This document shows, piece by piece, positions 53,400 to 64,000 of a stretch of DNA of 64,000 nt (position 1 is its first letter; the number at the start of each line of letters is the position of its first letter). The stretch covers positions 186,001 through 250,000 of the forward strand of contig JAHUUJ010000002.1 in assembly GCA_019218365.1 (NCBI GenBank), read 5' to 3'. This DNA is from Actinomycetaceae bacterium TAE3-ERU4. Lineage in GTDB: Bacteria > Actinomycetota > Actinomycetes > Actinomycetales > Actinomycetaceae. A program made the position numbers and the translations under genes. The notes beneath the pieces are model-generated. The model was not told where the DNA came from and did not search any database. It saw only the letters and a list, made by a program, of their open reading frames with translations.

Positions 53400-55073
53400 T
53401 TAACCAACTAGCTGTCCAGCATTCATACGGTGTACTTTGGTGCAACCATCAAGCTGGTCAACACGGTGGGTAATTTCTAAAATTGTAGCTTCGGGCAGTT
53501 CCCGACGGACAGCGGCACGTACTTCAGCCGCAAGGGAGGGGTTCAAGTGTGCGGTTGCCTCGTCCAGGATTAGCGCACGTGGGCGCATTAGCAGCGCCCG
53601 AGCTAGGGCTAGGCGTTGACGTTGCCCGCCGGAGACAGCTTCTCCCTTAGCGCCCAAGCGGGTTTCTAATCCGTCTTTCCAGCCGCGTACTTCCTCGGCT
53701 ACTTTTACTACTTCCAGGGCGTGCCAGAGTTCTTCCTCAGTTGCTTCAGGAGCCGCTAGACGTAAGTTTTCCGCGACCGAATTATTGAATAAGTGCGCAC
53801 GCTGGGGAACATATACGACCGACTGGCGTAATGATTCAACATTGACTTCACGCAGGTTCTTTGTCCCCGCGTAAAGATTTCCCGATGCGGGGTCTTCGAC
53901 TCGGACAAGCAGATTAGCGAGAGTAGATTTACCGCATCCGGTGGGTCCCACAAGCGCATGCCACTGGCCGGCGGGCACGCACAAACTTACCGAGTGCAAG
54001 GTTTGGTGGTGCATGCCTGAAGAATCGGTGTAGTGGAATGTGACGTCCTCGGCGCGTAGCTCTAGTGGCCCTTGCGGGAGAGGGGAGGTGCCACCATCAG
54101 GGGTGGGTTTTCCTTCTGTGAGGGTACGAAGGCGTGCAGCAGAGGCGAAGGAATGGAGGAGGAAAACAGAAAAATCTTCAACTCCACGAACTGATTCCCA
54201 CCCGCGAATTGATCCGGCAATAGTTGCGATAGCGGCTGATAGGTAGAGAGTTCCCTGAGCGATTTCTCTTGTCGCGACGGCAATCATGACCACCGCCATT
54301 AGTAGCATTAGCCCAAAGTTAGTGGCGCGACGTACTCCCAGTACCAGGTGCGTGGGAATCGTAATACGGGAGAGGTCAGCATCTTGCTCAGAAAGGTCTG
54401 AAAGCATTTTTTCTTCTAGTCCGTACCCGCGAATCTCACTGTTTCCACCCACGATGTCAGAAACTTTCTCAACGACTTTTGCACGAGTGCGTAAAGTGGC
54501 GCCAGAAGAAACTTCGGCGCTTCCCGCACCTAAAAAGAGGAGGGCGGGAAGGGCAAGGAAGTTGAAACCTAATGCGATTAGAGCAAGATTGGGTGCTCCG
54601 AGGAAGAAGAAAAGCACGCAAGAAAATAGGGGAACCAAAATTGCCGAAACCGCGGGGGCAAAAGTGTGTGCGAAGAAAACTTCAATCCGGTCAATGTCGC
54701 GGGTCAGGCGAACCAGTAAATCACCCGAGCGTGAAGAACGCGAAATAGCGGGTGCTTGGGGATAGAGCTTGAGGAACGCGTGCCGGCGCAAAAGTTCTAG
54801 CGCTTTGAACGCAACAAAGTGTCCACTGAACTGTTCTAAATAGCGCAACAGTGCTTTCAATAGGGCTATACCCAGCAAAATTAGCACTGATTTCCAATTC
54901 GCTAGAGGTGTGCCGCTGAAGTGTTCTCCTACTTGCCATCCAACGAAAGCCAGCATGATTACTCCGAGCATCTGGTCAGCCACGCGCGCGGCGGAAGAAG
55001 CCAATAGGGGAGCGAGGACCGGACGGGTGAGTTTAAACATCCAGGCGGTTAATTCTCTACGTGTGTATTCCAT
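53400..55073 (-). CDS. CydC-like ABC transporter permease/ATP-binding protein
   Basis: The 557-residue half-transporter has a six-helix domain with the CydC-type stretch RSGDLLVRLTRDIDRIEVFF (about 100) and an ATPase domain. The ATPase domain has Walker A GPTGCGKST, signature VSGGQRQR, Walker B ALILDEATA and switch His in EITHRVDQL. CydDC exports glutathione or cysteine to the periplasm in E. coli and is needed for cytochrome bd assembly; the substrate in actinobacteria is uncertain. The ATG at 55073, just past the upstream stop and after GGAGAC, is preferred to an overlapping start 42 bases earlier. Confidence 0.75.
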   Translation of the reverse strand: MEYTRRELTAWMFKLTRPVLAPLLASSAARVADQMLGVIMLAFVGWQVGEHFSGTPLANWKSVLILLGIALLKALLRYLEQFSGHFVAFKALELLRRHAFLKLYPQAPAISRSSRSGDLLVRLTRDIDRIEVFFAHTFAPAVSAILVPLFSCVLFFFLGAPNLALIALGFNFLALPALLFLGAGSAEVSSGATLRTRAKVVEKVSDIVGGNSEIRGYGLEEKMLSDLSEQDADLSRITIPTHLVLGVRRATNFGLMLLMAVVMIAVATREIAQGTLYLSAAIATIAGSIRGWESVRGVEDFSVFLLHSFASAARLRTLTEGKPTPDGGTSPLPQGPLELRAEDVTFHYTDSSGMHHQTLHSVSLCVPAGQWHALVGPTGCGKSTLANLLVRVEDPASGNLYAGTKNLREVNVESLRQSVVYVPQRAHLFNNSVAENLRLAAPEATEEELWHALEVVKVAEEVRGWKDGLETRLGAKGEAVSGGQRQRLALARALLMRPRALILDEATAHLNPSLAAEVRAAVRRELPEATILEITHRVDQLDGCTKVHRMNAGQLVG

Positions 55074-55075
55074 GC

Positions 55076-56749
55076 TTACTTGTCTCCTTCGTGCTTGGCG
55101 GAGGCGGCAACGCAACCTTGCTCGATGTGAATTGTTTGGTTGGCTCCCGGAAGGAGACCCTCACGGTGAGTCACCATTACTACGGTGTACTGATCGTTTA
55201 GGTTCGAGAGACTTTGGCGGATTCGTTCTTCTGAATCAATATCAACCGCGGAGGTTGGTTCGTCCAAAAGTAGTAGCTTGCGTTCTGAAAGCAACGCCCG
55301 TGCGATTGCCAGTCGCTGTGCCTGGCCTCCGGACAGCCCGTATCCGCGTTCTCCAATTTTAGTTTCGAGTCCGCGGGGGAGCGCTTTAATCTCTTCATCC
55401 ACGCGGGCCAAAGCGAGAACCTCCCAGAGTTCTTCATCCGTAGCCTGCGGTTTTACGAGGCGTAAATTATGTGCGACGGTGCCGGCGAACAACCAGGTGC
55501 TTTGCGCAACAACCGCGCTAGCGTCACGTAGTTGCTGAGCGGTGGCCTCGTGGCCCTCAAGAAGGACATTGCCGTGGTGGGGTTGAAGCTGTCCGGAAAG
55601 AACGCGTAAAAGCGTTGATTTCCCCTGCCCGGAAGGGCCGACTATGGCCAGCCTTTCTCCATGGTTGGCCTGTATGCTCACTCCCTTGAGGATATTTTCG
55701 TCGCGCTGATATCCAGCTTCAATGTTTAAGGCGCTTAGCGCGGGAGCGTCCGCGCCGCTTCCGGTGGTTAGCTCATCTTGGGAATTAACAACGTGGGGCG
55801 CGGGGTGAGAATCAAGATAGCGCTTAGCTGCGCGTTGAGCAGCCATTCCGCCCATTCCCACGTAGAAAAATGCCCCTACCTGGTCAATCGGTTCGAGTAG
55901 TAGGACAGACATGAGGACAAGAGCCGTGCCCTGACCGACGCTAAGGGTCGAATCACCCATGCGAATGAAGACCATTATGGCGGTGGCAGCGACCATAAAG
56001 AGTGAGAAAGAAATATCGATTACGAATAGCACCAGCTGGTTACCGGCCAATAGACGCATGATGGCCTGTCGGTTTTCTTCTCCGCGGCGGGCGAGGTCCT
56101 TACCCACGCGACGTGAAGCGGCAAGCATCTGAAGAGTGTCGATTCCTTCGATTGCGTCGAGGTAGGCGGCAGCAAGGTTGGCGCGGGCACGTCGGGATTT
56201 ACCGGAAACTTTACGCATAACCAGCATAAACCCGCGAACAAGCAGGGGGATAAGTGGCAGGCAAAGAGCTAGCACGAGGCCGGTTAGCCAGTCGAAGCCA
56301 ATCATAATCCAGGAGATAGTCAGGAGCGGAATTGCTGCGGTAGCAAAAATCTGGGGAATAAACGTTTGCCTATAGAGCATTAAACGTTCAGCCCCGTCTG
56401 TCATCATATTGATAACTGCTCCGGCCTGATCTTCACCGGTGGCATCTGCCTGCGTTGGTTGGTTCAAACTGGTGCGGGCAAGATTCTGTCGAACACGAAT
56501 CTCGCTATGAATTGCACTGCGTGAAGAATACGTAACACGAGCACCGGTAAAAATGGCGGCGATAATGGCGGCAACAACAGCGCAGGTAATTTGCGCTGCA
56601 CTCGGAACGCCAGAAGAAACGGCGGTATCAACTATTTGACCAAGGGTGGTTAAGCACCACAGCGCCGCAGCCACACCGATAGTTCCCAGGAGGGTGGCAA
56701 TAAGACGTTCGTTACGCTCTCGCTTTGTATTTAGTGGCGATAGTGCCAT
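55076..56749 (-). CDS. CydD-like ABC transporter permease/ATP-binding protein
   Basis: The 557-residue half-transporter shows CydD-like features: LCLPLIPLLVRGFMLVMRK in the membrane domain and LLEPIDQVGAFFYVGMGG before the linker. Walker A is GPSGQGKST, signature LSGGQAQR, Walker B LLLLDEPTSAVD, and the switch His is in MVTHREGLL. It is the first gene of a two-gene unit with the CydC-like gene. No cydAB genes are in the window, so the cytochrome bd link is unproven. Confidence 0.75.
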   Translation of the reverse strand: MALSPLNTKRERNERLIATLLGTIGVAAALWCLTTLGQIVDTAVSSGVPSAAQITCAVVAAIIAAIFTGARVTYSSRSAIHSEIRVRQNLARTSLNQPTQADATGEDQAGAVINMMTDGAERLMLYRQTFIPQIFATAAIPLLTISWIMIGFDWLTGLVLALCLPLIPLLVRGFMLVMRKVSGKSRRARANLAAAYLDAIEGIDTLQMLAASRRVGKDLARRGEENRQAIMRLLAGNQLVLFVIDISFSLFMVAATAIMVFIRMGDSTLSVGQGTALVLMSVLLLEPIDQVGAFFYVGMGGMAAQRAAKRYLDSHPAPHVVNSQDELTTGSGADAPALSALNIEAGYQRDENILKGVSIQANHGERLAIVGPSGQGKSTLLRVLSGQLQPHHGNVLLEGHEATAQQLRDASAVVAQSTWLFAGTVAHNLRLVKPQATDEELWEVLALARVDEEIKALPRGLETKIGERGYGLSGGQAQRLAIARALLSERKLLLLDEPTSAVDIDSEERIRQSLSNLNDQYTVVMVTHREGLLPGANQTIHIEQGCVAASAKHEGDK

Positions 56750-57238
56750 GAATCCCCCGTGTAATTTAGTTCATTTTATTAAGCTTTAATGCTGATTTCC
56801 CTCTATATTTCAGCGTCGCTAAGAAGCAAGGCAGAAAAAATTAGGAAAGCCTTTCCTCCTTTTTAACCACTTATCCCAAATTACGCAATAACTATCTTTC
56901 GTTTTTTACAGAACTGATAGTTTTAAAATGACTTCTTCGCCTGCTTGTCAGATAAAATTAAGAAAATAGGTCTTTTGTTCTAAAAACAGTAAAAAATCCT
57001 TGTTTAGGGGAGTGATAAGAAAAAATGATTTGACGGTATCGGGTATCACACACCTCTTTTCCTTGCGGCTCTTGCGTCTTTAGGGCTTTACAGCTAGTGT
57101 TAATAGTTGCGCCTCCCATAGCCCGAGGTGAGTTGTATCCAGACATTGATAGAAGCGCAAAGTGTTGGTTGGGCAATTTCAGTTAGGGGCTCGGTGGTGC
57201 GTGCGCGCACTTAAATAGCTAGCAGGGAAGGAAGCCCT
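56750..57238. other. Intergenic region between cydD-like gene and rpoB
   Basis: No gene is supported in these 489 bases. The part next to the CydD-like gene is A+T-rich, with a small GGAAAG/CTTTCC repeat. TTTACA at about 57087 is a possible -35, but I see no -10 at standard spacing. A small hairpin (GTGCG and GCGCAC) lies about 30 bases before the rpoB ribosome binding site. Promoters for both flanking genes must be here. Confidence 0.5.
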
Positions 57239-60200
57239 TTGACTGCACAGAGTAATTCTGCCGCAATTCAGCCCTCCGGCCGACTCTCATTTGCGAAACT
57301 ACGCGAACCGCTTGAGGCCCCGAACCTACTGGATCTTCAGATTCAGAGTTTTGAGTGGCTACTTGGCCTGGAAAATTGGCAAGCTCGCGTCGAAAACGCA
57401 AAGGCCGAGGGACTGGTAAATGCCGTCCCCGACATTTCGGGACTACAGGAAATCTTCGACGAGATTTCCCCCATTGAAGACTTCGGACAGACGATGTCAC
57501 TATCGTTTTCCGACTTCACCCTTGAAACTCCCAAGTTCACCCCCGATGAGTGCCGCCTAAAGGATAAGACCTACTCGGCACCGCTTTATGTAACCGCTGA
57601 GTTCATCGTTAACCAGACCGGTGAAATTAAATCTCAGACTGTGTTCATGGGTGACTTCCCGCTGATGACTGAACGCGGTACGTTTATCATCAACGGAACT
57701 GAGCGTGTAGTTGTTTCACAGCTCGTTCGTTCCCCCGGAGTCTACTTCGAACGCGGCGCTGACCGCACTTCGGACAAAGAAATCTTCTCCACCAAGGTAA
57801 TTCCCTCGCGCGGTGCTTGGCTGGAACTGGAAATCGACAAGCGTGACGCCGTTACCGTACGTATCGACCGTAAGCGTAAGCAGCCGATTACCACCTTCCT
57901 GTTCGCCCTCGGTCTGACCGAGTCGGAAATTCGGGAAAACTTTAAGGACTACCCAATTCTTCTGACCGGTTTGGACAACGACTCGGTAAAGACTCAGGAA
58001 GAAGCGATTGTTGAACTGTACAAGAAGCTCCGTCCCGGTGAACCCGCTTCGGTCGAGGCGGGACGTACCCTCATCAACAACTTCTACTTCAACCCCAAGC
58101 GCTATGACCTCGCTAAGGTTGGTCGTTTCAAGATCAACACCAAGCTGGGCCTATCTACCGACCTTTCCCAGTCTGTACTGACTGTTGAGGACATTGTCGC
58201 TTCTTTGCGCTACATGCTTTCGCTCCACAAGGGCGATGCTTTCTTGAGCGTTGAAAACAATGGACAAAACCGCGAAGTACGAGTCGAATCTGACGACATT
58301 GATCACTTCGGTAACCGTCGTATCCGCGCCGTGGGTGAGCTTATCCAGGGTCAGGTACGTACCGGTTTGGCACGTATGGAAAGGGTCGTGCGTGAACGCA
58401 TGACCACCCAGGACGCCAGCGCGATTACTCCGCAGTCCCTAATTAACATTCGCCCCGTGGTTGCCTCCATCAAGGAGTTCTTCGGTACATCGCAGCTCTC
58501 GCAGTTCATGGACCAGAACAACCCCTTGGCCGGTTTGACTCACAAGCGCCGTTTGTCCGCGCTTGGTCCCGGTGGTCTTTCGCGTGACCGCGCCGGAATG
58601 GAAGTTCGTGACGTTCACCCCACTCACTACGGTCGTATGTGTCCGATTGAAACCCCTGAAGGTCCGAACATCGGTCTGATTGGTTCACTCGCTACCTTCG
58701 CCCGAATCAACCCCTTCGGTTTCGTAGAAACCCCCTACCGTGTGGTTGAAAACGGTCGCGTCACCGATGAAGTTCACTATCTAACTGCTACCGAGGAAGA
58801 CCGTAAGGTCATCGCGCAGGCTTCTGCAGCCCTCGACGACAAGGGTCACTTCGTAGAAAATCAGGTACTGTGCCGTATGGCCGGTTCCGACCCTGCGTTG
58901 TTCCCCGCTGATGAGGTGGACTACATGGACGTTTCGGCTCGCCAGATGGTGTCCGTTGCGACCGCGATGATTCCCTTCCTTGAGCACGACGACGCTAACC
59001 GAGCCCTCATGGGTGCAAACATGCAGCGTCAGGCTGTTCCGTTGCTAATTCCCGAAGCTCCGCTAGTGGGAACCGGTATGGAACGCCGTGCGGCAGTTGA
59101 CGCCGGTGACGTAATCGTTGCGCAGAATGCTGGTGTAGTACAGGAAGTATGTGCTGACTACGTGGTTGTAATGACCGACGAGGGCGAGCGCAACTACTAC
59201 TACATGGAAAAGTTCCAGCGCTCCAACCAGGGTAACTGCACTAACCACCACGTTGTGGTCAACGAAGGCGACCGTGTTGAGGTTGGTCAGGTCATTGCCG
59301 ATGGCCCGGCTACCGACGGCGGTGAACTGGCTCTTGGTAAGAACCTACTCGTGGCCTTCATGCCTTGGGAAGGTCTTAACTACGAAGACGCGATTATTCT
59401 TTCGCGCCGCGTAGTGCAGGATGACGTTTTGACCTCAATTCACATTGAGGAACACGAGATTGATGCCCGTGAGACCAAGCTCGGTGACGAAGAAATCACC
59501 CGCGACATTCCAAACGTTTCCGAAGAAGCACTTTCGCACCTTGACGAGCGCGGTATTATCCGCATCGGTGCCGAGGTAAACGCCGGTGACATCCTAGTTG
59601 GTAAGGTTACCCCCAAGGGTGAAACCGAACTTAACTCCGAAGAACGCCTCTTGCGCGCCATCTTCGGTGAAAAGGCTCGCGAAGTTCGCGACACCTCACT
59701 GCGTGTTCCCCACGGTGAATCCGGTATCGTCATCGGCGTGCAAGAGCACGAAGACGGCGAAGACCTCGCTCCCGGTGTCAAGCAGCGCGTGCGTGTATTC
59801 ATCGCCCAGCGCCGTAAGATTACCATCGGTGACAAAATGGCCGGTCGTCACGGTAACAAGGGTGTTGTCTCCAAGGTTCTACCGATTGAAGACATGCCAT
59901 TCCTAGAAGACGGTACTCCCGTTGACATCATCTTGAACCCGCTAGGTGTTCCCGGACGTATGAACGTCGGTCAGGTTCTTGAACTTCACCTGGGTTGGAT
60001 TGCCGCTCAGGGTTGGGACGTCACCGAAGCCATGAAGCAGGCTAAGGAATGGACCAAGAACCTTCCGCCGGAAGCCGCTACCGCAGAACCACGTACCAGG
60101 GTTGCCACCCCGGTATTCGATGGTGTGCGTGATGATGAACTTCTCGGCATGTTGGCTAACACCAAGCCGAACCGCGACGGTGACCGTTTGGTTTCCGCTG

Positions 60201-60727
60201 ATGGTAAGGCCCGCCTGTTCGACGGACGTTCCGGCGAGCCGTACCCGTACCCCATTTCCGTGGGTTACATGTACATGCTGAAGTTGCACCACTTGGTTGA
60301 TGACAAGATTCACGCTCGTTCTACCGGTCCGTACTCGATGATTACGCAGCAGCCGTTGGGTGGTAAAGCCCAGTTTGGTGGTCAGCGTTTCGGAGAAATG
60401 GAAGTTTGGGCTCTGGAAGCATACGGTGCGGCATACGCGCTGCAGGAATTGCTTACCATCAAGTCCGACGACATTACCGGTCGTGTCAAGGTCTACGAAG
60501 CCATTGTTAAGGGTGAGGACATTCCGGAACCGGGTATTCCCGAATCTTTCCGCGTTCTTATCCAGGAAATGCGCTCCCTGTGCTTGAACGTGCAGGCGTT
60601 GGACTTTGAGGGCAATGCCATTGACCTTAAGGACGAAGACGAGGATGGCCAGCGCGCCACCGAAGAACTGGGGATTAACCTGGGCGCTCGCCCGGGTGCA
60701 GCCGCCGGTTCCGTCGACGAGATCTAG
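57239..60727 (+). CDS. rpoB: DNA-directed RNA polymerase subunit beta
   Basis: The 1,162-residue subunit matches actinobacterial RpoB throughout. The rifampicin region (about 415-443) reads [16 protein letters not shown] then [14 protein letters not shown], with the sensitive-type residues Asp425, His435 and Ser440. The [15 protein letters not shown] motif (about 860) and the C-terminal [14 protein letters not shown] are also present. It starts at TTG, with GGAAGGA about 7 bases upstream. Confidence 0.98.
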   Translation: MTAQSNSAAIQPSGRLSFAKLREPLEAPNLLDLQIQSFEWLLGLENWQARVENAKAEGLVNAVPDISGLQEIFDEISPIEDFGQTMSLSFSDFTLETPKFTPDECRLKDKTYSAPLYVTAEFIVNQTGEIKSQTVFMGDFPLMTERGTFIINGTERVVVSQLVRSPGVYFERGADRTSDKEIFSTKVIPSRGAWLELEIDKRDAVTVRIDRKRKQPITTFLFALGLTESEIRENFKDYPILLTGLDNDSVKTQEEAIVELYKKLRPGEPASVEAGRTLINNFYFNPKRYDLAKVGRFKINTKLGLSTDLSQSVLTVEDIVASLRYMLSLHKGDAFLSVENNGQNREVRVESDDIDHFGNRRIRAVGELIQGQVRTGLARMERVVRERMTTQDASAITPQSLINIRPVVASIKEFFGTSQLSQFMDQNNPLAGLTHKRRLSALGPGGLSRDRAGMEVRDVHPTHYGRMCPIETPEGPNIGLIGSLATFARINPFGFVETPYRVVENGRVTDEVHYLTATEEDRKVIAQASAALDDKGHFVENQVLCRMAGSDPALFPADEVDYMDVSARQMVSVATAMIPFLEHDDANRALMGANMQRQAVPLLIPEAPLVGTGMERRAAVDAGDVIVAQNAGVVQEVCADYVVVMTDEGERNYYYMEKFQRSNQGNCTNHHVVVNEGDRVEVGQVIADGPATDGGELALGKNLLVAFMPWEGLNYEDAIILSRRVVQDDVLTSIHIEEHEIDARETKLGDEEITRDIPNVSEEALSHLDERGIIRIGAEVNAGDILVGKVTPKGETELNSEERLLRAIFGEKAREVRDTSLRVPHGESGIVIGVQEHEDGEDLAPGVKQRVRVFIAQRRKITIGDKMAGRHGNKGVVSKVLPIEDMPFLEDGTPVDIILNPLGVPGRMNVGQVLELHLGWIAAQGWDVTEAMKQAKEWTKNLPPEAATAEPRTRVATPVFDGVRDDELLGMLANTKPNRDGDRLVSADGKARLFDGRSGEPYPYPISVGYMYMLKLHHLVDDKIHARSTGPYSMITQQPLGGKAQFGGQRFGEMEVWALEAYGAAYALQELLTIKSDDITGRVKVYEAIVKGEDIPEPGIPESFRVLIQEMRSLCLNVQALDFEGNAIDLKDEDEDGQRATEELGINLGARPGAAAGSVDEI

Positions 60728-60735
60728 TCCGCCAC

Positions 60736-60796
60736 CCCGCGGTTTATCGGCCGCGGGCTGGCTCCCAAATCTGCCTCAGCGAGCATTTTTGGGCCA
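60736..60796 (+). other. Hairpins in the rpoB-rpoC gap
   Basis: CCCGCGG (60736) pairs with CCGCGGG (60751), and a second weaker stem joins GGCTCCCAAA with TTTTGGGCC further on. Neither has a typical T-tract, so they are probably processing or stability elements, as often found between rpoB and rpoC. Confidence 0.4.
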
Positions 60797-60842
60797 GTGA
60801 CAATCGAAACGCTGAAGGTGCACAATAATCAAGGAGTAACCC

Positions 60843-63800
60843 TTGCTCGACGCCAACGTCTTCGACAAATTACATATTGGCCTGGCCACTTCAGAGGATA
60901 TCCAGGCCTGGTCTCACGGTGAGGTTAAAAAGCCTGAGACCATCAACTACCGTACCCTCAAACCCGAGCGTGACGGCCTATTCTGTGAACGTATTTTTGG
61001 TCCCACCAGGGACTGGGAATGCGCTTGTGGTAAGTACAAGCGTGTCCGTTACAAGGGCATCGTTTGTGAGCGCTGTGGAGTGGAAGTTACCCGTTCCAAG
61101 GTGCGTCGTGAGCGCATGGGGCACATTAAGCTCGCCGCTCCCGTCACCCACATTTGGTACTTCAAGGGCGTACCTTCACGCCTTGGATACCTGCTTGACC
61201 TAGCTCCCAAGGATTTGGAAAAGGTCATTTACTTTGCTGCTTACATGATTACCGAGGTTGACGAGGAAGGCCGCGCCGCGGACCTGCCCAACTTGGCCAA
61301 GGAACTCGAAGTTGAGCGCAAGAATGTAGAAATGCAGCGTGACCAGGCCATCGAGGAACGCGCTTTGCTTCTCGAGAAGGAACTACTGCAGCTAGAAAAT
61401 GACGGCGCCAAGAACGCCGCCAAAGAAAAGCTCCAGAAGGCCGCTGAAAAGGACATGGCTGACATTCGTCGCCGTTTCGAAGAGGACCTTAACTTTACCG
61501 AGGCCGTTTGGGACCGTTTCAAGTCCCTTAAGGTCGGTATGCTAGAGGGCTCTGACGCTATTTTCCGTGAGATGCAGATGCGTTACGGCATTTACTTCGA
61601 CGGTGCCAAGGGTGCCGCTGCGGTAAAGAGCCGCCTCGAAAACTTTGACCTTGAGGCCGAAGCTGCTGAACTCCGTGAAATCATTGAGACCGGAACCGGT
61701 CAGCGTCGTACTCGTGCGCTCAAGCGCTTGAAGGTCGTAAACGCTTTCTTGTCTACCGGCACTTCGCCCGTGGGAATGGTCTTGGACTACGTACCGGTTA
61801 TTCCTCCGGACTTGCGTCCGATGGTTCAGCTTGACGGTGGCCGTTTCGCCACCTCGGACCTAAACGACCTTTACCGTCGTGTAATTAACCGTAACAACCG
61901 TTTGAAGCGACTACTGGAACTGAACGCTCCTGAAATTATCGTGGACAACGAAAAGCGCATGTTGCAGGAATCTGTTGACGCGCTGTTCGATAACGGTCGT
62001 CGTGGTCGCCCGGTAACCGGTCCGTCAAACCGCCCCCTTAAGTCCATTTCGGACATGCTTAAGGGTAAGCAGGGACGTTTCCGCCAGAACCTACTCGGTA
62101 AGCGTGTTGACTACTCGGGTCGTTCCGTTATCGTGGTTGGTCCGCAGCTTAAGCTCCACCAGTGTGGTCTACCCAAGCAGATGGCTCTGGAACTGTTCAA
62201 GCCCTTTGTAATGAAGCGTCTGGAAGAACGTAAGTTTGCCCAGAACGTCAAGGCCGCTAAGCGCATGGTTGAGCGCCAGCGACGTGAGGTTTGGGACGTC
62301 CTCGACGAGGTAATTCGTGAGCACCCGGTTTTGCTAAACCGTGCGCCCACCCTACACCGTTTGGGTATTCAGGCCTTCGAACCCCAGCTGGTTGAAGGTA
62401 AGGCTATTCAGCTTCACCCGCTTGTTTGTAGCGCGTTCAACGCTGACTTCGACGGTGACCAGATGGCTGTTCACTTGCCCCTGGGTGCTGAAGCGCAGGC
62501 TGAAGCTCGTATCTTGATGCTGTCTTCGAACAACATCTTGAAGCCTTCTGACGGTCGTCCGGTAACCATTCCGGCACAGGACATGGTAATCGGTCTGTTC
62601 CACCTGACTTCTAACCCTGACCCTGCGGTTGAAGTAAAGCGTGACAACGAGGGTAATGAGGTTTTGCCTTACTTCTCCTCGGTAGCTGAAGCAATCATGG
62701 CTTACGATGCGGGTAACCTGCACCTTAACGCCCAGTGCTTGATTCACTTCGACTCGCTAATTCCGCCGCGTGATTGGGAAGCTCCCGAGGGCTGGACCGA
62801 GGGTGACCCGGTTGACCTGGTAACTTCCCTTGGTCGTACCCTGTTTAACGACACCCTACCGGTTGAGTACCCCTTCGTGAACCACGAGGTCACTAAGAAG
62901 CAGCTCGGTAAGATTGTTAACGATTTGGCTGAGCGTTACCCCAAGGCTCTGGTTGCCGCTTCACTGGACGCTTTGAAGCAGGCTGGTTACGACTGGGCGC
63001 CCCGTTCGGGTATTACCATTGCCTTCACCGACATCGTCGGCCCGAAGGACAAGCCGGAAATTCTTGCCAAGTACGAGGCTCGTGCAGCTAAGACTCAGGA
63101 AGACTTCGAACTCGGTGCGATTAAGGATGAAGAACGTTACGTTGACCTAGTCAACATTTGGACCGAAGCGACCGATGAGGTTGCCGCGGCCATGCGTAAG
63201 AACTTCCCCGAACGCAACACCGTTTACCGGATGGTTTACTCCGGTGCGCGTGGTAACTGGGACCAGATTCGTCAGATTGCGGGTATGCGTGGTCTGGTAT
63301 CTGACCCGAAGCAAAAGCTCATTGAGCGTCCGATTAAGTCGAACTACCGCGAAGGTCTTTCCGTTCTGGAATACTTCATCGCGACCCACGGTGCCCGTAA
63401 GGGTCTGGCCGACACCGCGCTACGTACCGCTGACTCTGGTTACCTAACCCGTCGTCTAGTGGACGTTTCGCAGGACGTCATTATTCGTGAGGAAGACTGT
63501 GGCACGCGCCGCGGTCTGGTTATGCCGATCGGTGAGGTTAAGGACGGTCAGGTTGTCGAGCTCGACATCGTGGAAACCACCGCTTACGCCCGTACCTTGG
63601 CGAAGGACGTTACGGATGCCGAAGGCAACGTAGTGGCTCACGCCGGCCAGGACGTCGGTGATGTTCTCATTGAACAGCTTATTGCTGCCGGGGTTACCCA
63701 GATTACCGTTCGTTCTGTACTGACCTGTGAATCTGCTGTTGGTTGCTGTGCGGCCTGCTATGGTCGTTCCTTGGCTACCGGTAAGCGCGTTGACATCGGT

Positions 63801-64000
63801 GAGGCCGTCGGTATTATCGCTGCTCAGTCCATTGGTGAGCCCGGTACGCAGCTAACCATGCGTACCTTCCACACCGGTGGTGTCGCATCAGCTGCTGACA
63901 TTACCCAGGGTCTGCCCCGTGTGCAGGAACTCTTCGAAGCCCGTACTCCTAAGGGTGAAGCGGAAATCGCGGAAGCTTCCGGTCGCATCAAGATTGATGA
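60843..64000 (+). CDS. rpoC: DNA-directed RNA polymerase subunit beta' (3' end missing)
   Basis: About 1,052 residues are visible before the right edge. The first zinc site ([20 protein letters not shown]), the catalytic [12 protein letters not shown], the second zinc region ([15 protein letters not shown]) and the bridge-helix/trigger-loop stretch [16 protein letters not shown] are intact. A region of about residues 150-210 rich in Glu/Lys heptads is the actinobacterial coiled-coil insertion. It starts at TTG after AAGGAG. Confidence 0.98.
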   Translation, partial: MLDANVFDKLHIGLATSEDIQAWSHGEVKKPETINYRTLKPERDGLFCERIFGPTRDWECACGKYKRVRYKGIVCERCGVEVTRSKVRRERMGHIKLAAPVTHIWYFKGVPSRLGYLLDLAPKDLEKVIYFAAYMITEVDEEGRAADLPNLAKELEVERKNVEMQRDQAIEERALLLEKELLQLENDGAKNAAKEKLQKAAEKDMADIRRRFEEDLNFTEAVWDRFKSLKVGMLEGSDAIFREMQMRYGIYFDGAKGAAAVKSRLENFDLEAEAAELREIIETGTGQRRTRALKRLKVVNAFLSTGTSPVGMVLDYVPVIPPDLRPMVQLDGGRFATSDLNDLYRRVINRNNRLKRLLELNAPEIIVDNEKRMLQESVDALFDNGRRGRPVTGPSNRPLKSISDMLKGKQGRFRQNLLGKRVDYSGRSVIVVGPQLKLHQCGLPKQMALELFKPFVMKRLEERKFAQNVKAAKRMVERQRREVWDVLDEVIREHPVLLNRAPTLHRLGIQAFEPQLVEGKAIQLHPLVCSAFNADFDGDQMAVHLPLGAEAQAEARILMLSSNNILKPSDGRPVTIPAQDMVIGLFHLTSNPDPAVEVKRDNEGNEVLPYFSSVAEAIMAYDAGNLHLNAQCLIHFDSLIPPRDWEAPEGWTEGDPVDLVTSLGRTLFNDTLPVEYPFVNHEVTKKQLGKIVNDLAERYPKALVAASLDALKQAGYDWAPRSGITIAFTDIVGPKDKPEILAKYEARAAKTQEDFELGAIKDEERYVDLVNIWTEATDEVAAAMRKNFPERNTVYRMVYSGARGNWDQIRQIAGMRGLVSDPKQKLIERPIKSNYREGLSVLEYFIATHGARKGLADTALRTADSGYLTRRLVDVSQDVIIREEDCGTRRGLVMPIGEVKDGQVVELDIVETTAYARTLAKDVTDAEGNVVAHAGQDVGDVLIEQLIAAGVTQITVRSVLTCESAVGCCAACYGRSLATGKRVDIGEAVGIIAAQSIGEPGTQLTMRTFHTGGVASAADITQGLPRVQELFEARTPKGEAEIAEASGRIKID

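Noticed and set aside
56958-57176. Small open frame on the minus strand upstream of rpoB
   Set aside because: It has no convincing ribosome binding site, no family resemblance, and it lies in what should be the rpoB promoter region.

Overview
The window is a 64-kb chromosomal segment of a Gram-positive actinobacterium. By eye roughly half the bases are G+C. The evidence is a complete nuoA-N operon framed by menaquinone side-chain genes, a CPWC-type hydroquinone-reductase relative, an FprA-type ferredoxin reductase, a sortase-anchored giant surface protein, tRNA-Trp-secE-nusG-rplK-rplA and rplJ-rplL ahead of rpoB-rpoC, and frequent GTG/TTG starts. A low-to-mid G+C member of the Actinomycetaceae is my best guess; it is an inference that the window cannot prove. 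I see no insertion sequence, prophage, CRISPR array or rRNA.

Layout. 1-2.3 kb (minus): a membrane-bound Fe-S oxidoreductase, cut by the left edge, preceded by a DUF4235 gene. 2.4-3.3 kb: a glutathionyl-hydroquinone-reductase-like protein. 3.4-7.1 kb (minus): a two-gene heterodimeric ABC exporter with one degenerate ATP site. 7.2-8.8 kb (minus): an AspT/YidE-type transporter with RCK_C domains. 8.9-11.5 kb: a phosphofructokinase of two fused halves that reads like the animal/fungal enzyme, with a catalytic N-half and a degenerate C-half. 11.8-30.1 kb: geranylgeranyl reductase, the 14 nuo genes and a polyprenyl diphosphate synthase in one direction, so an NADH dehydrogenase together with enzymes likely to make and saturate the tail of its quinone. 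30.2-33.1 kb: FprA, an HtpX protease and YajQ. 33.3-36.2 kb: tRNA-Tyr, -Thr and -Met, rpmG, murB and a ketopantoate reductase. 36.3-40.8 kb (minus): aminotransferase, monoacylglycerol lipase, adenosine deaminase and an unusual double alpha/beta-hydrolase. 41.0-48.7 kb: a 2,542-residue surface protein with ten C-terminal repeats, each carrying two cysteines, and an LAITG wall-sorting signal. 49.0-53.2 kb: tRNA-Trp, secE, nusG, rplK, rplA, rplJ and rplL with structured leaders. 53.4-56.7 kb (minus): a CydD/CydC-like ABC pair. 57.2-64 kb: rpoB and the start of rpoC.

Most of the window is core actinobacterial housekeeping. The least ordinary items are the eukaryote-type fused phosphofructokinase, the Cys-paired repeat surface protein with its A+T-rich N-terminal segment, and the two-domain hydrolase that overlaps adenosine deaminase. 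No wholly new multi-gene system is evident.
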